Shown one piece after another: positions 11,763 to 24,627 of a stretch of DNA of 64,000 bases (positions within the stretch are counted from its first letter, which is position 1; each line of letters begins with the position of its first letter). Made by a program: the position numbers and the translations under genes. The notes under the pieces were generated by a model. That model did no database searches and was not told the origin of the DNA. It saw only the letters and a list, made by a program, of their open reading frames with translations. The stretch is from Sesamum alatum. Lineage: Eukaryota > Streptophyta > Magnoliopsida > Lamiales > Pedaliaceae. The stretch lies in the NCBI GenBank assembly GCA_034509735.1, contig JACGWO010000007.1:19310046-19374045 (forward strand), written 5' to 3'.

Positions 11763-12326
11763 CTTAAAAAAACACACACTCACACCTACTATTCTCTACA
11801 ACTCTCATCTCTCATCTCTCTCAAATTTTGGTCCATTCCCTTCTTTTCTCTCCAAGAATTATACTTTGATCTTCTTGATTTTATTCAAGTTAAGAACATA
11901 AGAGACATTGATTGCGTTAATTCATAGCGTGTATCGATGTCTCTTCTCCCCAAATAATTTCTTGCTAGCACAAGGGTTGTTTGCTTTCCGGTGGAGCGAG
12001 TGAGATGATTTAGAGGGTCTCTTCTTTGAGATCTTGGTGCAAAACGGGGAACAATGCATGTAGCCGAAACGAAGACAAAACTACAACCGGGTAGGTTCTT
12101 TAATTTCGTTTTTTCGGTTTCAATTCTATGGCCTCCATGTTGTGTTTTATTGAACAGGAGATACACCGAACGCCCGGGAGAATCAAGGGCACACCCCTTG
12201 ATTCGTTTATGTATGTTTTGCAGTATTTAAGTTCCTTTTAATTATGCTTTGTAATTTTTATTACGCACTATTTCGCGCTTCCGCTATTCGCGTTAATCTC
12301 CCGGGCCGATCCACATAATCTTTCAG

Positions 12327-12338
12327 TGGTATCAGAGC
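12327..12338 (+). other. Primer-binding site (tRNA-iMet), element C
   Basis: TGGTATCAGAGC, one base after the LTR end at 12325, is complementary to the 3' end of plant initiator tRNA-Met, which primes minus-strand cDNA synthesis. Confidence 0.92.
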
Positions 12339-14372
12339 CCGGTTCGGTGTATAGGCCTAGAATTCTATGTGTTATGTGCGTTTAAGCATGATAAACGTGT
12401 TTTAATTTACGTTCATAGCATGTTTATCGTAGATATTTATTGGCATTTAATTTTGCATGGGATTTTGGATCTTGGTTTTCTTGAATGTGTTAATACATGT
12501 TCTAGGGTTGTATTTATCTTGTGGTTCAGAAAATAGCATGAGAAAGTCAAAAAAGAGTGAAAAACGGCGAACCGGCAGCAGCAGCACAGCACGCTGGCTG
12601 CGCGCACAGGGGCGCGGCCGGGCCCGCGTGCAGGCAGGGGCCTGCGCGCGCCCGGCCTGCGCGCCCAGCGTGCGCGGACAGCGCCTGCGCGCGCGCGCCT
12701 GGCCGGCTGGCTGTGCCGTTTTCCGTTTCTCTCCCGTTTTTGGCTCGTTTTTCAAAACTATTTTTACTGAATTATTTTTATGATATTTTATGCATTATTC
12801 TGAACCCGATGACTTAGAATATTTATTTTTTGAGATTTGGAATTTCCTAAAATAAATATTGCTTGGTTGATGAGGAACGGGTTTCCTAACAAGATCTAAT
12901 TTTTGCAATGGTTGCACCAATGATCAAAATTCATATGTGAAATTTTGCAATAATTTCTGCGTTTTATGATATTGGACATCATGGTTATTTTATCGTTTGA
13001 GCATGAGTAGATCTTGACATGTATTAATATTGCACAAATGTTGGATTTTGGGATTCTTGAATATATGAGCATATTCTTGAATTGTTGGTTTTTGTGTTTT
13101 CAGAAAATTTGATTTTTCTGTATAATTATTGGAACTTATCTGAATTAATTAACTTGGGGCATTTTAATTTTGGTTGAGATTTTATATTTCATAGAATTAA
13201 TATTGCCTTGTTAATTATGGAAAAGGTTTTTCCAACAAAAATCGTTGTGCATAGGTTGCACTATTATCCAATGTGTGGTGTGAATATTTTATATGTAGTT
13301 TCTGTATTTATTTTATGGTATGGATTATCATGGATGTTGGTATAGCATATTTTACGTGGGATATGTATTTGTGCTATTTGTGTTAATTGATTTGACAAAG
13401 GATGATCACAAAGCCCCTCGACCGCATGTATGGTTTATTTACATTTATTTGTTGGGTTGTGGCCTGTGTGCCTCTTTATTTTCCTCTATGTCTCTCTTTT
13501 AGTTGCCTTGGAATAATAAGGCTTTCTCTCTCCCTCCTAATGTACTCCCCCCAAATGTTTAATTGGGGTTTCTTATTTTATGATGTAATGAGAGTAGAAT
13601 TAGTGACGAGGTTTTATTTTGTAAATAAAAGCTGCAAGAGAAGACAAGCCCAAGGTGTTGGAGGCCCATGGAGGTAGCCATCAGATGGCCCACGGAGGAT
13701 CCATGGAGAAGGAGCCTGGTGTAGGCCCAAGATGGAGAGCCCAAGAAGATAAAGAGAACTTACAAGGCCCATTGCATGTAATGGGTTATTGAATCTTGTA
13801 ATAGTGTAGGGCCTACCCTTAGATTGACCATAGATCCACTGCGGGCTCAGTGGGTCGCATAGGTTTGGGCTTGTGATCATCCTACAGGGGCGTGCTAGGC
13901 TTTATTTTGCATGCGATACGTATTATATGCTTATGATTATTCTATATGCTTTATGTATGGTTACATTCACGCTTAGAATATTTCTGCCATAACGCATGCA
14001 ATGCAAATACTTAATATGTGATGAGGTCTCGTTCTATCAAAACTCTCACTTGGTTTAACCAAGTTAAATATAGACCCTTAATAAATGGACTAGGACTCTG
14101 GGAGTCTGTCCAAGCCTTCCATCCATGGCAAAAGTGAGGAAGATCTTTTAGGTCGATAGCATGGTCTCACGAGTCGTGGCACGACTATCGTGCTTAAAAG
14201 AAGCTGCACTTTGTCATGAACGATGAGTAGACTGCTGTTACCTGTCTCACGAGTCGTGGAGGTAGCAGTGAGTCCATGAATCTGTTGATTGGGTCGGGTC
14301 TAACGCCCGAATAACGTGATTCGCTTGGAGTCCTCGAGATCACGTGAAAGGGTGAGGCAATTATCTTGGGAA

Positions 14373-14462
14373 TCTTGTGGAACGAGAATGGTATGGAATA
14401 CCTCCCACAGGTTCTTTTCCCATGCGAATCGTAAAAGCAGGGTATGGGGGAGATCGCTGTGG
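14373..14462 (+). promoter_or_regulatory. Three-hairpin leader RNA domain (element C copy)
   Basis: Hairpin 1 TCTTGT-GGA-ACGAGA (14373-14387) has a U-G wobble where A and B have C-G. Hairpin 2 is GGTAT-GGA-ATACC (14390-14402). Hairpin 3 is closed by CCACAG (14405-14410) with CTGTGG (14457-14462) around GAATCGTAAAAGC. Pairing survives although the coding region downstream has decayed. Confidence 0.6.
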
Positions 14463-14619
14463 ATCCCGAGCCCACTAGGAAAGGATTTCCCGAAAACAAC
14501 GTTTGAGAGTGCCGTGTTTTCGTAGAAATAGTGGGAGAGGTTAAGGACTAAAGACCGAGACTTAACCAAAATATTACTTCACTCTGCTTATTATTTTCTG
14601 CTTTATATATATGTTGTGA

Positions 14620-17600
14620 ATGTCTAAGAATCCACCAAACACATCACTAAGAGGCTCATTAAAAGGGAACCAATTACACGAATTGACTGCGAAATCTTAA
14701 GATGGTCTTAGATTTCCAGAACCTTAACTCACATAACCGGATGAGGACGTTCCTCAGCCCTTGCCGGAGGGGTCGACAACTAAGGCAACGCGTGGCGTTC
14801 AAAAGTTGAAGGATGACCACCGGCAAGTAGGATAAAATGATGTTGGCTCAAACTATGCTTCGTTTGCATCATGGCTATATGGTCTTGGACCAGCATGTGG
14901 GGTAAAATGCAACGAAGGCATGTTTGGAGCTAAGATGACGGAAGGAATGTCGGTACAAAGAACATGGAGTGATGATGCAATTCCTAGTGGAGAAGCTCAA
15001 AAGACCTCCACGTCAGTCTTAGAGACGTACATTGACATGATCCTTCAGTCTCTTCCTTACTCCTACGAACCATTACTTATCAACATGAATGAGCTTAGAA
15101 AAGATCTTCATAGGTTGGTAATTGTGTTGGTCTAGTACGAGGTAACGATTGCAAAATTTGCGCCGTCGGTACTAGTAGGAGAGGCTTCAACCTCCATGGT
15201 GAAAGGCAAGGGTGCCAGACGCCAAAAGAGGAAGAAGGGTAAGGTGACATCAACTATTAAGCACTTCAAGTGTTGTTCCTTTACAACACAAGGTGGAGGT
15301 AAAGGAAAGAGCAAAAGGTTCAGCAGTCAAGTTCATAGATTTCTAAGAACGTAAGAATTCACTGTCGTAAAAGAGGGCCATTGGAAAGGGGAGCATCCTA
15401 AACCTCTCTCCAATGTAGGTAAAATTTGATATTGAGTATTGACATGATCACTTTTTGGTATTTGATACCGTTCCTATCACTAATCTGCGGGTGGTTTGCA
15501 AAAAGTGAATGTGGACTTAAAAGCCAAGAACAATTCTAGGATTCAACAATGACAAGGTCCATTGATGAAGAGGACTAGAGACTTGTTAGGCCCATAATCG
15601 TGATCATGTTAGGATAATATAGGAATTACGTAACCTAGCATGATCAAAACTATGTCTCTTTGTTGGACAAAGGTTTTATTACATACATATTTGATCAAAC
15701 AAAATTATTGAATATCGATTCATGTTTGCTAGCAGTTACACGTGAATTCCTAGAACACCATCCCATAAAAGGTTTATGGATACTCAAAATTCTAATTATC
15801 TAAATGGATTAATCAAGACCAACTTACAGATTTGGCATCTATAACAGCTAGGACGTTTCTTCTTATTAAAAGATAAGTAAATTGGAAAGTTTGATGAATC
15901 TAGAAATAGATGATTCGAATCGACTAAATTTACAAGTCTTTTATGAAGAAGAAAGTCCGAAAGGTCTTTGTTGGACAAAGTAGGCTTGCCAAATAGTCTA
16001 TTGGAAGGGAGCCAATAAGACAACTGTAGGTTACTAATACACAAGACCATAAGAGGGTTCAAAAGTCTAAAGGTCCCATAGGAGGTTTGGGAATTAGACT
16101 TAAGGAGGTGAACCATAAATGGTTGCAAAATTAAACCTGTTTCGATAGGATCGAAAAGGCCGTGTATTTAGTGGGAGCTCTTGAGCATCCAAGTTGAGAA
16201 TAGAATTCTCAATGAAACGTTTCCCTGTAAAGGCCAAGTATGATGGTCTCTGATAAAGGGAACGATCGAATCTCGTTGGACGAAGATCGATCGAAGTTTC
16301 GCCCAATTACCTTAGCCCGTGTAGACGTAGACTCAAAATTGCCAACGTAAGGAACGTGGCACTTTGCTAGGAGTCACGCACAAGGAGCCATGGTTTGGCA
16401 ATCCTGTGTCCCGACAAAGTCCTTGAGCATGTAGAAGGATCCTACATACGTCAAGGGACTAGTGGGAGACAAATTAGACTCGGTGTCTAATTTGTACAAG
16501 TTTACGACAGAATAATACTAACGTTGCTTAGAATCGCATTTCTTAAATTGATCATATTCCAAGTCCCCTTAAGAACGAACCCGAATGTCGTAAGAGGTAC
16601 GAGTGATCGGTATATGTTCGGTCAAATTTGGATAGTAATCCAAATGACCTGCGGAACGGGATGTTGGACATCGTAGTATGATTTATGGAGAGGAGCCATA
16701 GAATCCACTAGGAAATTCAAACAAGGTTTGAAACACCGCATAACTGGAATATTCGTTTTGACGAGCTCATACGGAGCATGACTCGGTCTTAAATAACGTA
16801 GGTGATCAGTGGGAGTAGAAATGGCGTTCCAAGTGTTTAAGTGTGTAATATCTTGATTCATGGATGAATTCAAGGCATTAGGAATCACTAAAACACAAAC
16901 CGTAACTCACGAAAATTCTCCATGACATTTTAGGGTTCCCACATACATATCATGAATTGAGCTTTTCAAAGACTCAGTCATGGTGGACTGATGAGAAAAA
17001 CTCATATATGTAGAGGGACAAGTTGTTCGAGACTCAGTCATAGTAAGACTGATGAGAAAACTTGGATACTATGCATAAAGCATCAAGCCATTCAAGACTT
17101 AGTCACGGTGGACTAATGAGAAGGCTTGGATGTTGAGTATCCCCTACGTCTTAACCCTAGGCAAACATATGATATGTTTACTCGGTGCATAGGAACCGAT
17201 GTTGAGAGTGCTTCTAGCATGGCTCAACATAAATCGGTAATGCACTGAGGGGTTGAAGACAGCAATGAAGAACGATCCTTAGTACCTGAATAAGGACTAA
17301 AGATGTGTTCATGATGCACCGTCTGTTGAGAGTTGTTTTGAAAGGCTAAAGTGATACTAGCTTCCAGAGCATAAGTGAAAATCAGTTAGTCTCAAAGGTA
17401 TGCACAGTCAGGCCCAATGACGAGTGCATCGGATAGTGGTCACTGATGAAGACCGCGTCCATAGGATGGACGTGGCGCCTAGCACGACCAAGCCATGTTC
17501 GCCTATATGGCAGGCAACTTGGCTATGGGAGTATTGGCACGAGATCTCATCACAAGATCCACGAAAATATTCTTAGACAACCACCATCTCTAGGAGGCAA

Positions 17601-17736
17601 TGGTGGATAGAGGTAACACGGTTAGACCGTATTGCTTCACAAGGAAATATAAGTGGACTCACAATACCTTAGTCAGTATCGTAGATTACTCATACTCAGA
17701 GGACTTTGAAGAAAGTGGGTAATTGACTTATTGGTC
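14620..17736 (+). pseudogene. Element C gag-pol remnant, heavily degraded
   Basis: ATGTCTAAGAATCCACC at 14620 is the family gag start, but the frame breaks within about 25 codons. Recognisable pieces follow. Near 14920-15135 there is the gag motif MFGAKMTEGMSVQ and a run related to IDMILQSLP. Near 15345-15400 there is a degenerate zinc knuckle that has lost its first Cys but keeps GHWK-like sequence. Near 16745-16800 there is WNIRFDE-like RT sequence, and near 17480-17620 an RNase H tail. Protease and integrase catalytic motifs cannot be read with confidence. Multiple stops and frameshifts mean it encodes nothing functional, so any mobility of this copy must have used proteins from relatives. 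Confidence 0.88.
16971..17120 (+). repeat. Triplicated ~60-bp hairpin unit inside C pol remnant
   Basis: Three copies of GACTYAGTCAYRGTRRACTRATGAG start at about 16971, 17031 and 17096. In each, CTYAGTC can pair with GACTRATGAG; copy 3 has T-A where copies 1 and 2 have C-G. The equivalent site in D, B and M occurs once (CAGTCTCCTAAGACTGATGAG-like coding sequence), so this is a local expansion in C. Confidence 0.6.
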
Positions 17737-17747
17737 AAGTGGGAGAT
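17737..17747 (+). other. Polypurine tract, element C
   Basis: AAGTGGGAGAT immediately precedes the 3' LTR. It is the RNase H-resistant primer for plus-strand DNA synthesis and is identical in B and D (48765-48775, 28024-28034) and, as complement, next to M (57845-57855). Confidence 0.88.
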
Positions 17748-19984
17748 TGTTAGAATAGGTGACCAGAAAGTCAATGGTATTGGCTGTTCTGAGAACCATT
17801 CGTCAATCTGTGAACAAGTAATATTATGTTAATGAATGTAGCAAGGATTCATAGGCATGAGTTTGTTGTACTTACTGCTTGCATCGTTACGATGTCACAA
17901 CAAACGCCCATAGACTGAAATAACATTTCGGGAAATTGGAACTAAGCTTGGAGGTAGGTTCATGAAATCTGTTTCGCCGAATCAGTCTGAAATACTCCAA
18001 GTCAAAGGAATCTCGAGACAGGGCATCGGCAATCCATTTGAGACTTGCACTAAGCATCTGCTGTCGTGTTTCATCGACGGGTGACGAGGATCGTCTAAGC
18101 AGTGTTAGTGGGTCGGCCTGCTTGGGAGCGGCCGACTGAGGTAACTCGCAGGAATCGTCATATAGAAGCTACTCGGGCTTGGTCGGTATGACTCGTATTC
18201 CCGGTTCTGATAGTACGGGATTAGTCCTCAGACTTGAGGATCACGGCAGTCCCCTACATACTAAGGCTGTATCTTGGATCTGGTGAAATTTGACCGATTA
18301 TATCACATGGTCATCATAAGCCTCGTCCAGTGCAGTCGGAGTATGTAAGAACGGTGAATTCCAAGATAGGATCTGTCCCCTGTCAAAGGATATGACAGCA
18401 AGATCTCGTATGCGCTCGGAGATGATATAGACTCACAAAGTCTATGGCCATAGCACTTGACGTAGTCGGAAAGGATTTCCTATGTCGAGTTAAACCTATC
18501 TCGAGCATTATGCATAGTTGCCTAGTCAAGAATGGGAACCGACCCCTAGACTAAAGGCCGGGAGACAGGCGACAGTAGGACCGTACCCGTACGTATCGAG
18601 CGTCGGTAGGACCACACCTGCGTATAACTCGGAGCCTAAATGTTGACACCATAAATTCACCTAGTCTCTAGTACCATGGACCGTTGCTAGATGGCCACCA
18701 ATGGTAACGGACTACTTTGGTTATGAAATAACAAGAAGTAGGTCCAAGTCTAGCTGAAAGGTGAACCTAAAGAGTCACACCCGCTACACCAAATGAAAGG
18801 GAATTAATTTGGAATTAATTTCGGGAGAAGGTTTAATTTAATGGAATTAAATTATAGTTCTTGGAGATTCAAGCCTCGATGAATTATTTGGAATAATCGG
18901 GCTTGAGTTCATAAATTAGATTTATGGATTTTATAAAGCATGGGTTTTCCTTTTAATTAGATTAAAAGGGTGAATTAATTAATTAGTGGGCTTGGTATAT
19001 TAAATAAGATTTAATATAAAGTCCATGGGACTATTTAATTTAGAATTAAATAATCCCATTCTGTGGAATTAATTAATGGGCTTGATATATTAAATAGTAT
19101 TTAATATAAAGTCCATGGGAGTATTTAATTTAGAATTAAATAAATCCTTTCCATTAATTAATTAATGGGCTTAGTATATTAAATATGATTTAATATAAAG
19201 TCCATGGGAATATTTAATTTAGAATTAAATAGGCCCATTCCATAAAGCCCATCAAAATGGATGGACAAGATTTGATCTAGAGAATGATGAGATGAAGGGC
19301 CATGATTAATTTGACTTAATCAAAGCCTAATTTGACTAGGATTTGACTAGGTCAAGATCCTAGTCAAAGTGTGTCTCTTTGGAAGAGTTTGAGAAGGAAT
19401 AGGAATTCCATCTTCTATAAATACTTAAAAAAACACACACTCACACCTACTATTCTCTACAACTCTCATCTTCATCTCTCTCAAATTTTGGTCCATCCCC
19501 TTCTTTTCTCTCCAAGAATTATACTTTGATCTTCTTGATTTTATTCAAGTTAAGAACATAAGAGACATTGATTGCGTTAATTCATAGCGTGTATCGATGT
19601 CTCTTCTCCCCAAATAATTTCTTGCTAGCACAAGGGTTGTTTGCTTTCCGGTGGAGCGAGTGAGATGATTTAGAGGGTCTCTTCTTTGAGATCTTGGTGC
19701 AAAACGGGGAACAATGCATGTAGCCGAAACGAAGACAAAACTACAACCGGGTAGGTTCTTTAATTTCGTTTTTCGGTTTCAATTCTATGGCCTCCATGTT
19801 GTGTTTTATTGAACATGAGATACACCAAACGCCCGGGAGAATCAAGGGCACACCCCTTGATTCGTTTATGTATGTTTTGCAGTATTTAAATTCCTTTTAA
19901 TTATGCTTTGTAATTTTTATTACGCACTATTTCGCGCTTCCGCTATTCGAGTTAATCTCCCGGGCCGATCCACATAATCTTTCA
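17748..19984 (+). repeat. Element C 3' LTR (complete)
   Basis: TGTTAGAATAGG ... ATAATCTTTCA, 2237 bp, followed by the TSD AGGAG (19985-19989). It carries the AT-rich tandem array (about 18985-19240) and TATAAATA at 19416-19423. Confidence 0.95.
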
Positions 19985-21465
19985 AGGAGAACATGATTAT
20001 ACGATAATTCTAATTTGAAAACTTAATATTCGATATATGATCGGCATAAAATAAAATGTGTTTCCATAAATTAGATATATATCATCAACCAGATAGCATT
20101 GGTCTCATACCAATAACTCCTAATTAATTTCAAAATCAGAACTTCATATTGCATAAATTGGATAAAAAGTAAATAAAAATTTAAATTAGTAAATTCACTT
20201 ACTATTTTGATACAAATCTTAATAATTAAAAAAAAGTAAATCTGCAATCTGTAGAAAAAATCAAATATATATGAAGCATATTAGTACTAATATTAAAAAA
20301 GCAAGCTTCAATCTGTATTAAAAGCCACTTACTAATACATAAAATGTTTAGAGTTGATAAATCGGTAAATTCCAAATAAAAATAAGATGGTGAGAAATAA
20401 AGTATCTCAAAGTATGTTTTTTTTTTTAACAGAAAGTTTGAATAACTTTTTTGATTAAGTAATTGTACATATAGCCCATAAAAATGCATTAAAGAATGGT
20501 GTTACTATATCTTGATTATTGCTAACTTGATACTTTTAGCCTTTGTGCTTTGCATCTTTGATCTTTACGTATAAAATTGCAAATAAATGGTCTATGAGTC
20601 TCTATATATATAGAAGATAGCATAAAAGGAAAAACAAATAAAGAATATATTAGTTACATGTTTCTTATTAAGACCAAAGGCCGGAAAAATATATTAACAT
20701 GTTAGTTTGTGAGAGAGGTCTTAGACTTTTAAGTGAATTTTAATTTGTAGAGGAAAAAAAAGAAATGAAAAAGTTGGTGTGAGAACATGGGTGATTTTGG
20801 CCATATGACATATTTGGTAGTTTATAAAATTGGAATGAGAACTACCAAGAAGATGGTGAATTTTTATTTTTATCCTTCACAAATAATTAATTCATCTTAT
20901 AGAAAGAAATCAACAAATGTATTTAAAAAAAATAAAGGACAATTGCTGTCAAATTACATAAATAACTTGCACATTATACACAAAAGAAGATTTCTTTTTA
21001 TAATTAGTATAGATGTGAAAAATGGAGGGTAAATGTCTATTATTTTCTTGGGAGATTCTAATTGGATTTTGGAGAGAGAAAAGGAGGAGATGAGAGATTT
21101 TGGGAGAGAGAGAGAGATAAGAAAAAGACGTATGAGATGTGGAGGGAGGGAGAGAGAGAGAGAAAGGGAGAGAGAGTAGACGTGCTAGTGAGGAATATGG
21201 AGGGAGAAAAATAGTGAATTGATTTATAATTTTTTATAATTTAATGAAAGGGTATTTTTTGGTAATTTAAAAAATTGGTATGAGAATTGTCATTTTAGTG
21301 TAAATTGTCATTTATACCCTGAACAAATTGGTTAAGTTAATTTGCTTAAACGAAAAGATGATGGAATTATATAAAATTAAAGGGTAAATTTTGTAAAAAA
21401 ACAAAAAAAAAAAAACTGCCACTATAGACACAAAAGAGGGTTTGCTTTTATAATTAGTATAGATA
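19985..21465. other. AT-rich intergenic DNA outside the main elements
   Basis: No convincing coding sequence and no LTR homology. It contains a purine-rich GA microsatellite tract (about 21070-21180), a poly-A run at about 21403-21416, and a direct repeat of about 36 bp ending TTATAATTAGTATAGAT at about 20977-21013 and 21429-21465. The repeat may delimit a small unclassified repeat. The last copy abuts the truncated LTR of element P. Confidence 0.6.
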
Positions 21466-22407
21466 CATGATTAATGTGATTATTGGAATGTGTCTAAGTT
21501 CATCCAACGATGTCTAGATACATCCCAATCAATCACCATCAATGCTTCAATCAAGCCTACCAACTTTTAAGGTATGATCAAATTATACCAAAAAGGGAAG
21601 GGCTTGATTGGAGTTGATTTGTCTCTTACCAAAAGAGACAAGTCAACTAACACCTAGCATCCAACATGGCTGATTTTTGCTCCCTCCAAGGTGACAAATT
21701 TCGGCCATGCTTATTTAGGGAAGAAGTCCAACTTCATCCCATTCCATAAATGGAATTAACACACCTCTCGGGTCAAAATTTAACGGACCGGGTTCTACCA
21801 TAATCCAATTAGGACGAACCTAAAAATTAAATCCAATTTAATTTAATGTCCACATAAATAATTCTCGTTGATCTTTTAATCCAATTAAAAGATCCAATAT
21901 CTCAACTTTCCATATTAATCAATAAATCCTATTTACCGATTAAACGAGGGCCTGATACAATATCGGACCGTCCATCTAATGGACAATCCCTTAAGTAATC
22001 CAATTACTGATCATCCTCTGAAATTGACTCCAAGTCAATTCCTTCACCTCCTCAGTGATTTGTGTGTGACCCTTTAGGTTCACCCTCAGCTAGACTTGGG
22101 CTCGTGTCCAACAGGAGCCCATCACCATGGGTGGCCGTCTAGCAACGGTCCATGGCACTAGAGACTAGGTGAATGTTGGCGTGAACATTTAGGCGCCCAT
22201 TCCGTACGGGTACGGTCCTACTGTCGACCATCTCCTGGCCTTAGTCTAGGGTATGAAATTGGGCGTCGGTTCCCATCCTTGACTAGGCAATTATGCTTCA
22301 TACCCGAGATGCGTTTACTCTATCGATCGACGTAGAAAACCCTTTCCTACTCAATCAATTGCTATGGCCATAGACTTTCAGAGTCTAAACCATCTTAGAG
22401 TGCATAG
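21466..22407 (-). repeat. Element P LTR, distal part
   Basis: Reverse-oriented LTR sequence matching solo LTR F from about 51710 to 52640. Its left end at about 21466 is a truncation and not a true LTR terminus. Its right end CATAG (22403-22407) is the left TSD of element D. Confidence 0.88.
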
Positions 22408-24625
22408 TGTTAGAATAGGTGACCAAAAAGCCAATAGGTCTGGTGATTTGTAACCTATTATACAACTCGATGTAAATGTAATATTATTATCTGATGAATA
22501 AAATGAGTATTCGTCACTTATGGTGCTTACTTTGTTGCTCTCATTTCACATTTGTTTAACTTATATTGCAACAAAGCCCACAGACCAAGGATAACAACTT
22601 GTGCAGTTGGGCCACGCATTGGATGGTGGTCATGAAACCAACTGATTAAGAGTTGGGTCTGAAACGTTCCAAGTCGAGGACCCCGAGATAGGGCATCGAG
22701 AGTCCTATTGAGACTTGCGTCTAGAGTCGTGTTCATTGGATGAGTGTCGCGTTTCATCGACGACAAGCGTGGGACGCCTACATAATCTTGATGGGTTGGT
22801 AGATTGGGGTCGAGCCGACTGGACTGACTCACGGGGATCATCATATGGAAGCCTTGGAGGCTTGGTCGGTATGATTGGTTTTCCCCGGTTCTGATAGTAC
22901 AGGAGTAATCCTCAGACTTGAGGGATCATGGCAGTCGCGTGCACATGACGGCTGTATCTTGGATCTGGCGAGAGGTGATCATTCTATAAGATGATTATCA
23001 TAAGCCTTGTCCAGTGCACTTGGAATGTGTAGCGAGGACGGTGGATTCAAAGAAGAGGATCCGTCCCATGTCAGTATGTGACAGAGGTATCTCCTATGCA
23101 CTCGGAGACACGTTCATGTTGTTCAAAGCTGTGGCCACAGTGGTTGGTCGAACAGGGAATGTTTTCCTGTGTCGACGCAATGAAGCATACGTGGTCTCGA
23201 GTATTAAGCATAGATGCCTAGTCAAGGATGGGAACGGACGCCCAATTCCATACCCTAGACTAAGGCCGAGAGATGGTAGACGGAAGGATCGTACCCGTAC
23301 GGAATCGGCGCCTAAATGTTCACGCCAATTTACCTAGTCTTTAATGCCATGGACCGTTGCTAGACGGCCACCTATGGCAACGGGCCCTTGTGGGACACGG
23401 GCCCAAGTCTAGCTGAGGGTGAACCTAAAGGGTCACACACAAATCACCGAGGAGGTTAAAAGATTGACTTGGAGTTAATCTCGAAGGATAAAATAAGTAA
23501 TTGGATTACTTAAAGGAAAGTCCATTGGATGGACGGCCGATATTGTATCGGGCTTCCGTTAAATCGGTAAATTGGATTTTCGATTAAATATGGAAAGTTG
23601 AGACGTTGAGACGTTGGATCTTTTAATTGGATTAAAAGATCAACGGGAATAATTTAAATGGACATTAAATTGGATTTAATGTTAGGTTCGTCATAATTGG
23701 ATTACGACAAAATTTGGTTCGTTAAATTTTACCCGAGAGGAGAAAGAATTCCTATTTTGGAATAGGAAGAAGTTGGACTTCTTCCCTTAATTAAAGATGG
23801 CCGAGATGCTCCCTTGGAGGAAGCAAAATCAGCCATGTTTCATGCTAGGTGGTATGTTGACTTATGTCTTTTGGAAAGAGACAAATCAACAGCTCTTCCC
23901 TTTTGGTATGATTTGATCATACCATAAATTTTCGTAGGCTTGATTGAAGAATTGATGGTGATTGATTGGAATGAATCTAGACATCCTTGGATGAACCTAG
24001 TCACATTCCAATAATCACATTAATTATGTATATATATTAGAATATACAACACCAAGCATAAGTGATTCATTATTCATCTTTTTCTAGAAAAAAAGAGAAG
24101 ACAATTTTCGGATCCCCTCTCCTCTCTCTCTCAACTCTCGGCCTCTCTCCCTCTATCACACTTGTGTTCTTCACTTGATTTTGAATCAAGAAGAAGAACA
24201 AAGTAAGTTTAAGAGAGCACTAATTTATAGTGTTCTTCTCTTAAACCGATTCCTTCTTATACCCGTTCTTTTCTAGCAAGAAGAACGTGTGTTTCCTCCG
24301 GTGTGGTGTGGATCACCTTTGGAGAATCCATACGTTTGGATTTCGTGAGCATTCCGGAGAAGGAACAACGCAAGTAGCCGGGAGCATACGCTAAACAATC
24401 GAAGGTAACGGTCTCCTTACGCTTTGATTGATTTATTGTATATATCTATGCCCTATGTGTTCAAATATATGTTTCCAATATTTACACATCCTACATCGAA
24501 CGCCCGGTTGAGCACCTAAGGGTACACCCCTTGGGATTCGTTTATTTAAATTTGATTTAAATTTACGCACATTTCTCGCTTTCTCGCTTCCGCTCGCGCT
24601 CCCGGGCAGATCCGCTTGTCCTTCA
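22408..24625 (+). repeat. Element D 5' LTR
   Basis: TGTTAGAATAGGTGACCAAA ... GATCCGCTTGTCCTTCA. It is the same LTR type as solo LTR N (60864-63070). It lacks the W-box/TATA arrangement of A, B and C; a TATATATAT stretch lies near 24030 followed by a CT-rich region (about 24115-24160). Confidence 0.94.
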
Positions 24626-24627
24626 AG

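Larger units (their letters stand above)
11270..12325 (+). repeat. Element C 5' LTR, second part
   Basis: Starts with the second TSD copy TTATA (11270-11274), then continues the LTR through an AT-rich tandem array, W-box cluster, TATA box, a CT/AC-rich 5' UTR region and the terminus CACATAATCTTTCA at 12325. It aligns with 18928-19984. Confidence 0.94.
12326..14619 (+). other. Element C untranslated leader
   Basis: About 2.3 kb without coding content. It holds the PBS, a short GC island (about 12566-12720), inverted-repeat arms GGATGATCACAAAGCCC (about 13401) and GGGCTTGTGATCATCC (about 13867), near-palindromes CACGAGTCGTG at 14168-14178 and 14248-14258, and the three-hairpin domain 14373-14462. 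The layout matches that of A, B, D and H. Confidence 0.85.
257..19984 (+). mobile_element. Element C: copia LTR retrotransposon with decayed gag-pol, interrupted by element A
   Basis: Both LTRs are present: 257-1452 continuing at 11275-12325, and 17748-19984. A 5-bp TSD AGGAG flanks the element, the PBS is at 12327-12338 and the polypurine tract at 17737-17747. The first LTR base pair reads TA instead of TG, a single change. Removing A and one copy of its TSD restores a continuous 5' LTR that aligns end to end with the 3' LTR. The two LTRs differ by only a few percent by eye, although the coding region is ruined throughout. Confidence 0.95.

Noticed and set aside
16920..17160. A tRNA or small structured RNA gene at the hairpin repeats in C
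   Set aside because: No cloverleaf or box elements; the hairpin derives from an RT/RNase H coding segment present once in relatives.
20787..21032. An 81-codon open frame in the AT-rich intergenic region as a small gene
   Set aside because: Composition is AT-rich and low complexity, with no recognisable domain or regulatory context; such a frame is expected by chance.
22380..22844. Recurrent ~100-codon open frames within D- and N-type LTRs (e.g. minus strand 22527-22844, 28168-28482, 60997-61311)
   Set aside because: They lie in non-coding LTR sequence and recur only because the LTR is repeated; no known domain is visible and frames are not kept in other LTR types.
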